Position numbers and translations under genes: made by a program
Notes under the pieces: generated by a model
What the model was told of the DNA's origin: nothing
The model's input: the letters and a program-made list of their open reading frames with translations, nothing else
Databases searched by the model: none
Assembly (NCBI RefSeq): GCF_001423745.1
Contig: NZ_LMPC01000012.1
Location: 313,981-377,980 of the forward strand
Length of the DNA stretch: 64,000 bases
Direction of reading: 5' to 3'
Source of the DNA: Arthrobacter sp. Leaf337
GTDB lineage: Bacteria > Actinomycetota > Actinomycetes > Actinomycetales > Micrococcaceae
In this document: one piece after another, positions 7,756-16,895 of the stretch
How the letters are laid out: the number at the start of each line of letters is the position of its first letter
Numbering within the stretch: position 1 is the first letter of the stretch

Positions 7756-8184
7756 ATGATTCCGGAAATCAATATCTGGGCCGTACTGCTGGCCACCCTG
7801 TCCAGCATGGTGGTGGGCTCGGTCTGGTACACCCCGAAGGTGTTCGGCAACTACTGGATGAAGGTCGCGAAGGTTTCGCCCAGCGGGGAAGCAAAGGACG
7901 CCGTCAAACCCATCCTGATCACGCTGGTGGTCAGCTTCATCAGCGCCCTGGTCCTGGCCGGGTCCGCCGCCATCTCCCAGCACTTCTACGGCGGCAACTT
8001 CCTGGCCAACACCCTGATCACCGCCGTCATCCTCTGGGCCGGTTTCACGGCCGCCCGCTTCATCACGCACGACGCTTTCGAGGGCCGCCCGGCCGGGCTG
8101 ACCATTCTCAACTGCGCCCACGAACTGGTGACCCTGGTGGTCATGGGCCTGATTATCGGCCTGTTCGGCATTAGCGCCGCCTAG
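7756..8184 (+). CDS. DUF1761-family small membrane protein
   Basis: 142 residues with a GAGGAGAG ribosome site. Four predicted membrane helices (about 7-25, 54-72, 84-105, 117-138) and the opening ...VVGSVWYTPKVFGNYWMK are typical of DUF1761, a family of unknown function. It carries the MarR-like palindrome in its promoter, which links it to the neighbouring acyl-CoA regulator. Role in transport or membrane stress would be guesswork. Confidence 0.82.
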   Translation: MIPEINIWAVLLATLSSMVVGSVWYTPKVFGNYWMKVAKVSPSGEAKDAVKPILITLVVSFISALVLAGSAAISQHFYGGNFLANTLITAVILWAGFTAARFITHDAFEGRPAGLTILNCAHELVTLVVMGLIIGLFGISAA

Positions 8185-8326
8185 CTGCGCCACTGAGCCG
8201 GGCTGCTGGGCCGGAGGAACTGGAGGAAGCCGTCACGGCGTATCGTGGCATTGTCACGGCGTAGCGCGGACCGCCCCTGAGGGCACCCTGCCGGGACGCG
8301 AGCGCCGGCCAGCAAGGAGAGCATGG

Positions 8327-8959
8327 ATGAAGTTTGACGAGTCATTCTGGGATGAGCGCTACCGCCAGCACGGCTCGGTCTGGAGCCGCAACCCGAACGC
8401 GAACCTGCTGGCCGAGACCGCCGGCCTGCGTCCCGGCTCTGCCTTGGACGTGGGCAGCGGCGAAGGGGCCGATTCCCTCTGGCTGGCACGCCAGGGCTGG
8501 CGGGTCACGGCCGTGGACATCTCCTCGGTGGCTCTGGCCCGGGCAGCCGAACGGGCAGCGCAGGACGCGGAGGCGGCCGCCCGGATCATTTGGGCCCATC
8601 ACGATCTGACGGCTTCACCGCCGCCGCCCGGCACGTTCGACCTCGTGTCCGCGCAGTTCATGCACCTTCCAGCGGCCGAACGGACCGAGCTGTATCACCG
8701 GCTCGCCGCGTCCGTGGCACCCGGCGGAACGCTCCTGATCGTCGGCCACCACCCATCGGACCTAGAAACGGGAGTCCACCGCCCCAGCGATCCCGGCCTG
8801 CTCTTCACACCGGAGGAAATCGCCGCCGGCCTGGACCCGGACGAATGGGAAATCGACGTCTGCGAGGCCCGCCCGCGGTCCGTGACGGACGCGGACGGCG
8901 GCACTGTGACCGTCACCGATTCAGTGCTCCGAGCCCACCGCCGGGCGCCAAGGCCCTAG
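8327..8959 (+). CDS. Class I SAM-dependent methyltransferase
   Basis: 210 residues, with AAGGAGAG upstream. SAM-binding motif I is ALDVGSGEGADSLWLARQGW (about 39-58), followed by VTAVDIS with the acidic residue that binds the ribose hydroxyls, and the motif-IV region TFDLVSAQFMHLP. The N-terminal FWDERYRQHGSVWSRNPN resembles thiol/tellurite methyltransferase relatives, but no substrate can be fixed. It lies alone between the DUF1761 gene and the leftward enoyl-CoA hydratase. Confidence 0.85.
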   Translation: MKFDESFWDERYRQHGSVWSRNPNANLLAETAGLRPGSALDVGSGEGADSLWLARQGWRVTAVDISSVALARAAERAAQDAEAAARIIWAHHDLTASPPPPGTFDLVSAQFMHLPAAERTELYHRLAASVAPGGTLLIVGHHPSDLETGVHRPSDPGLLFTPEEIAAGLDPDEWEIDVCEARPRSVTDADGGTVTVTDSVLRAHRRAPRP

Positions 8960-8988
8960 CGGCGCCCGGGGGCTGGGAACCGAACTCC

Positions 8989-9768
8989 CTAGCGGTGCCT
9001 GAAGACCGGCTGCCGCTTCTCCGTGAAAGCGGCCATGCCTTCCTTCTGGTCCTCGGTGGCGAACAGCGAGTGGAAGAGGCGGCGCTCGAAAAGCACGCCC
9101 TGGCCCAGTCCGGTTTCGAAGGCGGCGTTGACGGCTTCCTTGGCCAGCATCGCAGCCGACTTTGACTTGGAGGCAATCACCTCGGCCACTTTCACAGCCT
9201 CGTCCACAACGTCTGCCGCCGGCACCACCCTGGAGACGAGCCCGGCGCGCTCCGCTTCCTCGGCGTCCATGAACCGGCCGGTGAGGATCAGGTCCATGGC
9301 TTTGGCCTTGCCCACGGCCCGGGTGAGCCGCTGCGATCCGCCCATGCCCGGCAGGACGCCCAGGTTGATCTCGGGCTGGCCGAACTTGGCGTTGTCCCCC
9401 GCGATGATGAAATCGCACATCATGGCCAGTTCGCAGCCGCCGCCCAGGGCGAAGCCGGAGACAGCCGCCACCACCGGAATGCGGAGCCTGGTGAAATCCT
9501 CCCAGCCGCGGAACCAGTCCGCGGCATACATGTCCATGTAGCCCTGGTCGGCCATCTCCTTGATGTCCGCGCCGGCAGCAAACGCCTTGCCGGACCCTGT
9601 GACCACCACGGCGCCCACTGCGGGATCCGCGTCCATGGCCGTGACGGCGGCCACGAGTTCATCCATGGTGGCTTTGTTCAGCGCATTCAGCGCTTCGGGC
9701 CGGTTCAGCGTCACCAGCCCCACGCGTCCGCGCCGCTCCACCAGAATGTTCCCGTACTGCTCCGTCAT
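8989..9768 (-). CDS. Enoyl-CoA hydratase
   Basis: 259 residues, the usual length for crotonase-fold hydratases. The oxyanion-hole regions are seen at [11 protein letters not shown] (about 63-73) and [19 protein letters not shown] (about 105-123), and the two catalytic glutamates are plausible in GGCELAMM and [14 protein letters not shown]. It is last in the leftward mmsA operon, 36 bp after mmsB, so it probably hydrates methacrylyl-CoA to 3-hydroxyisobutyryl-CoA in valine degradation. Broad short-chain enoyl-CoA activity is equally possible. Confidence 0.9.
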   Translation of the reverse strand: MTEQYGNILVERRGRVGLVTLNRPEALNALNKATMDELVAAVTAMDADPAVGAVVVTGSGKAFAAGADIKEMADQGYMDMYAADWFRGWEDFTRLRIPVVAAVSGFALGGGCELAMMCDFIIAGDNAKFGQPEINLGVLPGMGGSQRLTRAVGKAKAMDLILTGRFMDAEEAERAGLVSRVVPAADVVDEAVKVAEVIASKSKSAAMLAKEAVNAAFETGLGQGVLFERRLFHSLFATEDQKEGMAAFTEKRQPVFRHR

Positions 9769-9804
9769 GCCTGACTCCTCACGTGGTTCTGCTTCGAAAA
9801 CTGC

Positions 9805-10737
9805 CTAGTGCGCGGACTTGTCCCGGATATCCGTGATGATGCCGGAGAAGTCCCGGCCCGCCCCGCCTTCAGCCGCAAACGTATCGTAGATCTCCGATGC
9901 CAGCGGGCCCATCCGGGCGGCCACTCCGGTGCTTTGCAGCGCGTTCAGGGCCAGCTTGAGGTCCTTGGCCATCAGCGCGCCGGCGAATCCCGGCTGGTAG
10001 TCGCGGTTGGCCGGGCTGGTGGGCACCGGCCCCGGAACGGGGCAGTTGGTGGTCAGCGCCCAGCACTGCCCGGATGCCGCGGACGCAACGTCGAAGAGGG
10101 CCTGGTGCGTGAGCCCCAGCTTCTCGCCGAGCACGAACGCTTCGCTCACCGCGATCATGGAGACGCCCAGGATCAGGTTGTTGCAGACCTTCGCGGCCTG
10201 GCCTGCCCCGTGACCGCCGCAGTGGACCACGCGCTTGCCCATCACTTCCAGCAGGGGCCGCACGGCGTCGAAGTCCTCCGGCAGGGCGCCCACCATAAAG
10301 GTCAGGGTTCCGGCCTCGGCACCCACCACGCCTCCCGAGACGGGAGCGTCCACGGCCCGGTGGCCTGCGGCAACGGCCATCGCTGACGCTTCGCGGGCTT
10401 CGTCCACGTTGATGGTGGAGCAGTCCAGGAACATGGTGCCCGGTCCGGCCACGTCCAGCAAGCCCGGCTGGCCGCCCGACCCGCGGTAGGCATCCAGGAC
10501 ATGCTGGCCGCTGGGGAACATGGTGAGCACCACGTCCGCACCGGCCACAGCTTCGGCCGGTGACGCCACGGTGGGCACACCGTGTTCCCGGGCCGCGTCC
10601 AGCGCTGCGGGCACCACGTCGAACCCTGCCACCGTGTACCCGGCCTTGACCAGGTTGACGGCCATGGGCCCGCCCATGTGTCCCAGCCCGAGGAACGCCA
10701 CGTGTCCCCGGTTCCCGGCTCCTGTTGTTTCAGACAT
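9805..10737 (-). CDS. mmsB: 3-Hydroxyisobutyrate dehydrogenase
   Basis: 310 residues from ATG 10737, with AAGGAGG upstream; the longer frame to 10788 would lie inside the preceding gene. The N-terminal Rossmann motif VAFLGLGHMGGPMAVNL binds NAD, and GHGAGQAAKVCNN carries the catalytic lysine characteristic of beta-hydroxyacid dehydrogenases. It oxidises 3-hydroxyisobutyrate to methylmalonate semialdehyde, the substrate of the MmsA enzyme encoded first in this operon. Its start overlaps the upstream stop by 8 bp, implying translational coupling. Confidence 0.92.
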   Translation of the reverse strand: MSETTGAGNRGHVAFLGLGHMGGPMAVNLVKAGYTVAGFDVVPAALDAAREHGVPTVASPAEAVAGADVVLTMFPSGQHVLDAYRGSGGQPGLLDVAGPGTMFLDCSTINVDEAREASAMAVAAGHRAVDAPVSGGVVGAEAGTLTFMVGALPEDFDAVRPLLEVMGKRVVHCGGHGAGQAAKVCNNLILGVSMIAVSEAFVLGEKLGLTHQALFDVASAASGQCWALTTNCPVPGPVPTSPANRDYQPGFAGALMAKDLKLALNALQSTGVAARMGPLASEIYDTFAAEGGAGRDFSGIITDIRDKSAH

Positions 10738-11842
10738 TGCGGGCCTCCTTAGATTGCAGGTTGAGCTCCCGGTCCCCCAGCGGCTCAAAGAACCTGGCGA
10801 CGTCGGCGGCGGAGACCTCGTGCAGCGTGGCCGGCTTCCACTGCGGGTTCCGGTCCTTGTCCACCACCTGAGCGCGGATGCCTTCGCGGAAGTCCGCGCC
10901 GGCCAGGAACCGCAGCCCCACGCGATACTCCTCGGCGAGGACTTCCGCCAGGCTCAGGCCACGCGCGCGGCGGAGCGATGCCAGCGCCACCTTCACGGAG
11001 GTGGGCGACTTCGCCTCGATGGTGTCCGCCGCGTCAGCCGCCTCAGCGGCGGCTTCGCCGTCGAAGGTGCGGAGCCTGCGGAGGATGTCCTCCGCGTCGT
11101 CGCTTGCGTAGCAGGAATCGATCCAGTCCCGCTGCCCGGCCAGCACCGATACCGGCGGCGTCTCCGCGAAGCGTCCGACGGCGGCTTCCGCCGTTTCGGT
11201 TTCCAGCGCGGCCGCCAGCGCGGGAAGGTTCCCGGACGCCACAAAGTGGTCCGCCAGGCCCAGGAACAGGGCATCCGCGCCGCTCAGGTGGGCGCCCGTC
11301 ATGGCCGCATGGGTGCCTGCCTCCCCCGGCGAGCGGGACAGCAGCAGGGTGCCGCCGACGTCGGGCACAAAACCGATGGTGGTCTCCGGCATGCCGGTGC
11401 GGGTGCGCTCGGTGACCACACGCACGGACCCGTGCGCCGAGATCCCCACACCGCCACCCAGCACCAGGCCGTCCATAAACGCCACATACGGCTTGGGGTA
11501 CCCGGCGATCAGTGCGTTCAGCCGGTACTCGGTGCGCCAGAAGTCCGCGGTGGCGTCACCGCCCGCCAGCATGTCCTCATATATGGCCACGATGTCGCCC
11601 CCGGCGCACAACCCCCGCTCCCCGGAGCCGTGCACCAGAACGATGGCCACGCCGTCGTCGTCCGCCCATGCAGTGAGCTGTTCCAGCATGGCGGCCGCCA
11701 TGCCTGCGGTGAGCGCGTTCACCGCCCTGGGCCGGTTCAGCGTGATGACGCCGAGGTGGCCGCGCCGCTCAAACAGGACCTCGTCAGTGGGCGTCTCATC
11801 GGGGCTTGCCGTGTTCGTACCTGCGGTAGGTCCTGCGCTCAT
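10730..11842 (-). CDS. 3-Hydroxyisobutyryl-CoA hydrolase
   Basis: 370 residues, about 100 longer than a plain crotonase, as is usual for the HIBYL-CoA hydrolase subgroup. Crotonase motifs: GERGLCAGGDI near residue 73, FMDGLVLGGGVGISAHG near 118, and GMPETTIGFVPDVGG near 140 with the catalytic glutamate. The extra C-terminal helical part is present. It cleaves 3-hydroxyisobutyryl-CoA to the free acid, preventing methacrylyl-CoA build-up in valine breakdown. Its ATG overlaps the mmsA stop in a TGATG, and mmsB overlaps its own end. Confidence 0.88.
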   Translation of the reverse strand: MSAGPTAGTNTASPDETPTDEVLFERRGHLGVITLNRPRAVNALTAGMAAAMLEQLTAWADDDGVAIVLVHGSGERGLCAGGDIVAIYEDMLAGGDATADFWRTEYRLNALIAGYPKPYVAFMDGLVLGGGVGISAHGSVRVVTERTRTGMPETTIGFVPDVGGTLLLSRSPGEAGTHAAMTGAHLSGADALFLGLADHFVASGNLPALAAALETETAEAAVGRFAETPPVSVLAGQRDWIDSCYASDDAEDILRRLRTFDGEAAAEAADAADTIEAKSPTSVKVALASLRRARGLSLAEVLAEEYRVGLRFLAGADFREGIRAQVVDKDRNPQWKPATLHEVSAADVARFFEPLGDRELNLQSKEARNV

Positions 11843-13341
11843 CAGCTGCCTTCCGGCATCACGTAGCTGGCGCCCTGGCGGATGCCGGAGGGCCAGCGGG
11901 TGGTCACGGTCTTGGTCTTGGTGTAAAAACGGAACGCGTCGGCTCCGTGCTGGTTCAGGTCCCCGAAGCCGGAAGCCTTCCAGCCGCCGAATGTGTAGTA
12001 GGCGATGGGCACCGGGATGGGCACGTTGATCCCCACCATACCCACCTGCACACGGCTGGCGAAGTCACGGGCGGCGTCACCGTCGCGGGTGAAGATGGCC
12101 ACGCCGTTGCCGAACTCATGCTCGCTGCAGAGCCGGAGGGCCTCGTCGTAATCGGAGGCGCGGAGGACGCTCAGCACGGGCCCGAAGATTTCCTCCTTGT
12201 AGATCTTCATGTCCTTGGTGACGTTGTCGAAGAGGGTGGGGCCCACCCAGAATCCGCCGTCGTAGCCGTCCACGGTGAGGCCGCGGCCGTCCGTCACCAG
12301 GGTGGCGCCCTCATCCACGCCGGACTGGATGTAGCCTTCGATCCGTTCCTTGGCGGACGCTGCCACCACGGGCCCGAAGTCCGAGTCCTTGTCCAGGCTG
12401 TGACCCACCCGGAGGTGCTTGACGCGTTCCTCCAGCTTGGACACCAGGGCGTCGGCCGTTTCCTTGCCCACCGGGACGGCCACGGAGATGGCCATGCAGC
12501 GTTCGCCGGCGGAGCCGTAGCCTGCTCCCATCAGTGCATCCACAGCCATGTCCAGGTCCGCATCCGGCATGATCACCATGTGGTTCTTAGCTCCGCCGAA
12601 GCACTGTGCGCGCTTGCCGTGGGCGGCCGCCGTGGCGTAGATGTACTGGGCGATCGGGGTGGAGCCCACGAAGCCGATGGCCTTCACCCGCTCGTCCTCG
12701 AGGAGGGCGTCCACTGCTTCCTTGTCCCCGTTGACCACGTTGAACACACCGTCCGGGACTCCCGCTTCGGTGAACAATTCGGCGAGGCGCAGCGGTACCG
12801 AAGGGTCGCGCTCCGAGGGCTTGAGGATGAACGCGTTGCCTGCGGCCAGGGCCGGTCCGGACTTCCACAGCGGAATCATCGCAGGGAAGTTGAACGGCGT
12901 AATGCCGGCCACCACGCCGAGGGGCTGGCGCAGCGAATGCACGTCGATGCCGGTCCCGGCGTTGTCCGAGAACTCGCCCTTGAGCAGGTGCGGGGCGCCG
13001 GCAGCGAATTCCACCACCTCGATGCCGCGCTGGATGTCCCCCTTGGCGTCCGGGAGGGTCTTGCCGTGTTCGGAGGAGAGCAACGCGGCGAGTTCGTCGA
13101 TGTGCTCGTTCACCAGGTCCACGAATTTCAGCAGGATCCGGCCGCGGCGCTGGGGATTCATGGCGCCCCACTCCACCTGGGCCTTCTCCGCGCTGGCGAT
13201 GGCGTTGCGGACTTCCTCGGCGCTGGCCAGCGGCAGCCTGGCCTGGACCTGCCCGGTGCAGGGATCGTAGACGTCGCTGAAGCGCCCGGAGGTGCCTTCA
13301 ACCCTTTGCCCGTCTATGTAATGGGAAAGCTCGCGAACCAT
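11842..13341 (-). CDS. mmsA: CoA-acylating methylmalonate-semialdehyde dehydrogenase
   Basis: 499 residues, the family length. Aldehyde dehydrogenase fold with NAD-site GFVGSTPIAQYIY (about 225-237) and catalytic cysteine in GSAGERCMAISVAV (near residue 285). The opening LSHYIDGQRVEGTSGRFSDVYDPCTG and GVAGITPFNFPAMIPLWK are typical of MmsA/IolA enzymes, which convert methylmalonate semialdehyde to propionyl-CoA. With mmsB and the hydrolase in the same operon, valine catabolism is the natural role. AAGGAGC precedes the ATG at 13341; the promoter box lies 45 bp upstream. Confidence 0.94.
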   Translation of the reverse strand: MVRELSHYIDGQRVEGTSGRFSDVYDPCTGQVQARLPLASAEEVRNAIASAEKAQVEWGAMNPQRRGRILLKFVDLVNEHIDELAALLSSEHGKTLPDAKGDIQRGIEVVEFAAGAPHLLKGEFSDNAGTGIDVHSLRQPLGVVAGITPFNFPAMIPLWKSGPALAAGNAFILKPSERDPSVPLRLAELFTEAGVPDGVFNVVNGDKEAVDALLEDERVKAIGFVGSTPIAQYIYATAAAHGKRAQCFGGAKNHMVIMPDADLDMAVDALMGAGYGSAGERCMAISVAVPVGKETADALVSKLEERVKHLRVGHSLDKDSDFGPVVAASAKERIEGYIQSGVDEGATLVTDGRGLTVDGYDGGFWVGPTLFDNVTKDMKIYKEEIFGPVLSVLRASDYDEALRLCSEHEFGNGVAIFTRDGDAARDFASRVQVGMVGINVPIPVPIAYYTFGGWKASGFGDLNQHGADAFRFYTKTKTVTTRWPSGIRQGASYVMPEGS

Positions 13342-13385
13342 GGCGGAATGCTCCTTTGCATGTGACCTACATCATCCTGAAGCTG

Positions 13386-13398
13386 AATATACTCGGAC
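13386..13398 (-). promoter_or_regulatory. mmsA promoter box shared with the acyl-CoA synthetase promoter
   Basis: On the minus strand GTCCGAGTATATT, including a possible -10 TATATT, differs by one base from the box at 5298-5310. This supports joint control of the two catabolic units, probably by the MarR protein encoded between them. Confidence 0.5.
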
Positions 13399-13511
13399 TT
13401 CCTACTAAATTCCAGAGTGCGGGAGGGCCGCGCGCGCCACCTGGCCACCGCCGTCGAGCGCCGCTGAGCGCCGCCGGGGCGGGCGACGGCGAGGTGGCGA
13501 CCCGGTGGGGC

Positions 13512-13611
13512 CCGCCGTCGTGACCTTCTTTGCTGGCTTCCGTCCCCGTAGTCGCCGTGCGCCCCGCGTGTTTGCCCCCACCTTCTTGGCGAAACAGGGT
13601 CACGACGGCGG
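13512..13611. repeat. 14-bp inverted repeat in the mmsA-xthA intergenic region
   Basis: CCGCCGTCGTGACC at 13512-13525 is the exact reverse complement of the sequence at 13598-13611, with 72 bp between. The 324-bp gap 13342-13665 holds no credible gene; besides this repeat it contains the mmsA promoter (13386-13398), an imperfect GCCACC/GGTGGC repeat near 13438-13499 and the xthA promoter. Confidence 0.5.
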
Positions 13612-13652
13612 CAAAGAGCTGCGCTGGACAGATGCCCGGCGCCCAAGTTCGG

Positions 13653-13658
13653 TAAGTT
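13653..13658 (+). promoter_or_regulatory. -10 element of a probable leaderless xthA transcript
   Basis: TAAGTT lies 7 nt before the GTG start of xthA, the spacing expected if transcription begins at the start codon. Confidence 0.4.
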
Positions 13659-13665
13659 AGGAACT

Positions 13666-14472
13666 GTGAAGATTGCTACCTGGAATGTGAACTCCCTCCG
13701 TGCCCGCGCCGACCGTGTGGAGGCCTGGCTCGAGCGCAGTGACTGCGACGTGCTGGCCATCCAGGAAACCAAGTGCAAGGACGACAATTTCCCCTGGGAA
13801 CTCTTTGAGCGCATGGGCTACGAGGTGGCCCACTTCGGCGTGAGCCAGTGGAACGGCGTGGCTATCGTCTCGCGCGTGGGGCTTGAGGACGTGGAACGCT
13901 CCTTCCTTGACCAGCCGGTCTTCGGCAAGAACGGAAAAGACCCCGTTCAGGAGGCCCGCGCCATCGGCGCCACATGCGGCGGCGTCCGGGTGTGGAGCCT
14001 CTATGTTCCCAACGGCCGCTCGCTCGATGACGAGCACATGCCCTACAAGCTCAGCTGGCTGGACATGCTGAAAACGCACGCCCAGACCTGGGTCACTGAT
14101 AACCCCGAGGCGCAGATCGCCCTGATGGGCGACTGGAACATCGCACCGCAGGACGACGACGTCTGGGACATTGACTTCTTCCGCGCCAACGCCATGACCC
14201 ATGTCAGCGAACCCGAGCGCGCCGCCTTCCACGCCTTCGAAGCCGCCGGGTTCCAGGACGTCGTCCGTCCGCACACGCCGGGCCCGGGCGTCTACACCTA
14301 CTGGGACTACACGCAGCTCCGCTTCCCCAAGAAAGAGGGCATGCGGATCGACTTCGTCCTGGCCTCCCCCGCCCTCGCCGCCCGCGTGACCGGTGCCTCG
14401 ATCGACCGTGAGGAACGCAAGGGCAAGGGCGCTTCGGACCACGCACCAGTCATCGTGGAACTGGCCGACTGA
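13666..14472 (+). CDS. xthA: Exodeoxyribonuclease III
   Basis: 268 residues from GTG 13666. The exonuclease-endonuclease-phosphatase fold is complete: WNVNS with N7, QETK with E34, YVPNG, GDWNIAP with D156 and N158, and the terminal SDHAPV with D258 and H259. These metal and catalytic residues support AP-endonuclease and 3'-5' exonuclease activity in base-excision repair. The next gene starts 10 bp after the stop and may be co-transcribed. Its GTG is placed 7 nt after a -10-like TAAGTT, a leaderless arrangement. Confidence 0.94.
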   Translation: MKIATWNVNSLRARADRVEAWLERSDCDVLAIQETKCKDDNFPWELFERMGYEVAHFGVSQWNGVAIVSRVGLEDVERSFLDQPVFGKNGKDPVQEARAIGATCGGVRVWSLYVPNGRSLDDEHMPYKLSWLDMLKTHAQTWVTDNPEAQIALMGDWNIAPQDDDVWDIDFFRANAMTHVSEPERAAFHAFEAAGFQDVVRPHTPGPGVYTYWDYTQLRFPKKEGMRIDFVLASPALAARVTGASIDREERKGKGASDHAPVIVELAD

Positions 14473-14482
14473 TGGGGCCGCG

Positions 14483-15451
14483 ATGACGGGCAACATCTAC
14501 CGGGGCCAGGCGGGCCTGCCTTTCTCCTCCGCACTGCGGATCTACGAGCCGCTCACCGCTTTTCCGGAGGATCAACGCGCAGCGCTCCGGGCGGCAGGTG
14601 CCAGGACTGCTTCCCGCGCGGCGGTGGAAAACGCTGAGCTGCAGGCGTCCCTCGGCCGGATCACCCGCCCCGGCGGCGACCCCTTCCCCACCGGGCGCAC
14701 CGACCTGGTCCGGGTCATTCCGGCTCCCCCGGAGCCGAAACAGCCAATGACGCAGAAGTCTTCCGGCGCACCCGATGCGTCCGGGACGTCCGACGCCGGC
14801 GGGCAGGGTGACGCCGTTGCCGGCACCGCAGCTGCAGGCGCCGATAGTGAAGAACAGGCTCTGCTGTACTGTCCCAGCCAGCTGGTGCTGCGGGCCGGAC
14901 TGGCTGCCAACGCCCTCATGGAGGGTGTCCACGGTCCGCTCGCTGAGCTGCTGATTCCGGAGGAACAGCGGGATAAGCACCAGGAGCGCATTGACCTGGT
15001 GAAGGCCCGCGAGGGCACCAGCCGCGTCCACACGCGGGCGTCCACCTGGGGCATCCCCTTCAGCTGGTTCTCGCTCTTCCAGGAATCCGATCCCCAAGAT
15101 GTGGTGGAGTCGGACGGACGGATCGTCACGGTCCGGGTATGGGCACCGATCGGTGCAGCGCTGGAACGCGTCCGATATGCCGTAGCCAACCTTGCCCTGG
15201 CAGCCCCCGACCTGGACATGCTGGACGACATGACCCAGCTCACCGAGTGGCTGGAACTCTTCCACCCCGGTTCGGTGGTGGAACTGGATTACGGTGCGGT
15301 GGCGGACAAGGTGTACCCGGATGAGTCACCCATGGACGTGCGCCTGGGCATCGAATGCCTGGCCGAGGGAGACATGACCGGAGCCGCGGCGGCCTACCGC
15401 CGGCTGGCCTCGCGCTGGATTCCCATCAGGCAGCTGGCGCGGGCCTCCTAA
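14483..15451 (+). CDS. Conserved hypothetical protein, unknown fold
   Basis: 322 residues from ATG 14483, 10 bp after xthA; no clear ribosome site, so coupling to xthA is likely. No signal peptide or membrane segment. Residues about 80-120 are a Gly/Ala/Ser/Asp-rich linker separating an N-terminal part (IYRGQAGLPFSSALRIYEPL) from a C-terminal domain of about 200 residues that contains YCPSQLVLRAGLAANALMEG, a Trp-rich WGIPFSWFSLF and a helical C-terminus. I do not recognise the family and assign no function. Confidence 0.7.
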   Translation: MTGNIYRGQAGLPFSSALRIYEPLTAFPEDQRAALRAAGARTASRAAVENAELQASLGRITRPGGDPFPTGRTDLVRVIPAPPEPKQPMTQKSSGAPDASGTSDAGGQGDAVAGTAAAGADSEEQALLYCPSQLVLRAGLAANALMEGVHGPLAELLIPEEQRDKHQERIDLVKAREGTSRVHTRASTWGIPFSWFSLFQESDPQDVVESDGRIVTVRVWAPIGAALERVRYAVANLALAAPDLDMLDDMTQLTEWLELFHPGSVVELDYGAVADKVYPDESPMDVRLGIECLAEGDMTGAAAAYRRLASRWIPIRQLARAS

Positions 15452-15463
15452 ACCTGTGCGCGG

Positions 15464-16528
15464 CTAAACCTGCGCGCGGGACGGGGGCGGCGCCGTCGTC
15501 CTTCTAACGATCAGCTGGTGGGGCGCGACCTGCGAGTGGACCGCCCCCACGGCGCCGTCCAGTTCGTCCAGCAGCATCTTGGTGCCCAGTTCGGCCTGTT
15601 CGTCAGGCCGCTGCCTCACAGTGGTCAGCCCCATGGCGTCCGAGAAGTCATGGTCGTCGATCCCGATGACGGACAGGTCCTCAGGGATCCGTACGCCCAT
15701 TTTGGTGGCCTCGAAAATGACCCCCATGGCCATCTCGTCCGACGCGCAGAAGATGGCGGTGGGCTTCGGGCCGGGCCGGGCCCACATCCTGGTGAAGGCG
15801 TCCTGGCCGCTGCGCACCGTGAAGTCGCCCCACTCGTCCCATTCCGGGCGCACAGTCAGCCCGGATCCTGCCATGACATCCTGGAACGCCTTGATACGGA
15901 CGCGGGGAACATCGAAGTTGAGGTCGGTTTCGTCGTCGCCGTGCAGTAGCGCGATGTCCTTGTGGCCCAGGCTGATCAGGTGCCGGACGGCAGTGGACGC
16001 CGCGGCGTAGTCGTCAATGCCGATGTAGGGGCACTCCTCCACGTGGCCGCCGACCACCACCAGGGGAATGTCGATCTTCTGCAGGTGTTCGAGTTCCTCA
16101 TGGGTCAGCGCCATACAAAGCACCAGCAGGGCATCGATCTGCTTGTAGACCATGGTCTTGCTGAAGAGCCGCTCGCGGTTGCTGCCGTGGCCGCCCAGGT
16201 TGAACAATGAGAGGTTGTACTGGCGCGCGTGCAGTTCCCGGTCCGCGCCCTCGATCGCCTTGGAGAAGAACCAGCGGCTGACGAACGGCGCCAGCACACC
16301 GATGGTTTTTGTCCGCCCGGTGGCCAGGCCCGACGCGGAGGAAGATGCCACGTAGCCCAAAGCGCCGGCCACCTCGAGAATTTTTTCCCGGGTGGCCGGC
16401 GAAACCCTGGGCAGTCCGCGGACTGCGCGCGAGACTGTAGCTGTGGAAACCCCGGCTGCTGCGGCGACGTCCTCAATGCTGACGCCGGAATGGCCGCCCC
16501 TTTGAGCCCTGTCTGTTGTGCGTGCCAC
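15464..16528 (-). CDS. LacI-family transcriptional regulator of the maltodextrin-type operon
   Basis: 354 residues from a GTG at 16528 with AAGGGG upstream. The helix-turn-helix IEDVAAAAGVSTATVSRAVRG (about 18-38) and hinge helix SSASGLATGRTKTIG are followed by a periplasmic-binding-type sugar domain to the end. It lies directly downstream of the leftward ABC transporter operon, 100 bp from its last gene. A consensus LacI/GalR site occurs before that operon (20205) and before the levansucrase gene (27051), both good candidates for its targets. No such box is visible before its own start. Inducer identity is unknown; an alpha-glucoside is the natural guess from context. Confidence 0.92.
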   Translation of the reverse strand: MARTTDRAQRGGHSGVSIEDVAAAAGVSTATVSRAVRGLPRVSPATREKILEVAGALGYVASSSASGLATGRTKTIGVLAPFVSRWFFSKAIEGADRELHARQYNLSLFNLGGHGSNRERLFSKTMVYKQIDALLVLCMALTHEELEHLQKIDIPLVVVGGHVEECPYIGIDDYAAASTAVRHLISLGHKDIALLHGDDETDLNFDVPRVRIKAFQDVMAGSGLTVRPEWDEWGDFTVRSGQDAFTRMWARPGPKPTAIFCASDEMAMGVIFEATKMGVRIPEDLSVIGIDDHDFSDAMGLTTVRQRPDEQAELGTKMLLDELDGAVGAVHSQVAPHQLIVRRTTAPPPSRAQV

Positions 16529-16628
16529 GGTTTCCCCTTGCTTGCTGTTCGCAGATTCTTGCTACCTGGGTGTTCCTGCGGCAACAAGCCAGTCTATTCC
16601 GCTTCAGCTTTGAGCCTTTGATCAGCTC

Positions 16629-16895
16629 CTATTTCTTACGTGTAGCGGTCCGGGCCGGCAGACGCCGGCGGAGCCGCACCATCCCGTACAGCGCCAGTAA
16701 CGTGGCCAGCAGGCCCAGCGCCCAGCCGAGGGCCGGCTGGGTGGTCACCTCCATCCAGACGGTGACCACCAGCAGCACGACGGCCCAGAAGCCCAGGAAG
16801 CCGATGATGATGTCGAAGTCCTCGCCGGAGCGGGCACGCTTGTGCTCACTGCGAACGAGCCCCTGGTTCTGTTCCTTGCCCGTTGCCGAACCCAT
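16629..16895 (-). CDS. Small membrane protein at the end of the sugar ABC operon
   Basis: 88 residues from ATG 16895, which overlaps the permease stop in a TGATG. Two predicted membrane helices (about 27-46 and 52-71) are followed by a strongly basic tail (RLRRRLPARTATRKK). No known domain. The tight coupling to the permease gene suggests it is translated with the transporter, perhaps as a stabilising factor, but that is inference. Intergenic sequence 16529-16628 shows nothing notable. Confidence 0.72.
   Translation of the reverse strand: MGSATGKEQNQGLVRSEHKRARSGEDFDIIIGFLGFWAVVLLVVTVWMEVTTQPALGWALGLLATLLALYGMVRLRRRLPARTATRKK

Noticed and set aside
11947..13365. A 472-codon open frame antisense to mmsA
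   Set aside because: Composition rich in Val, Gly, His and no start context; mmsA on the other strand has complete catalytic motifs.
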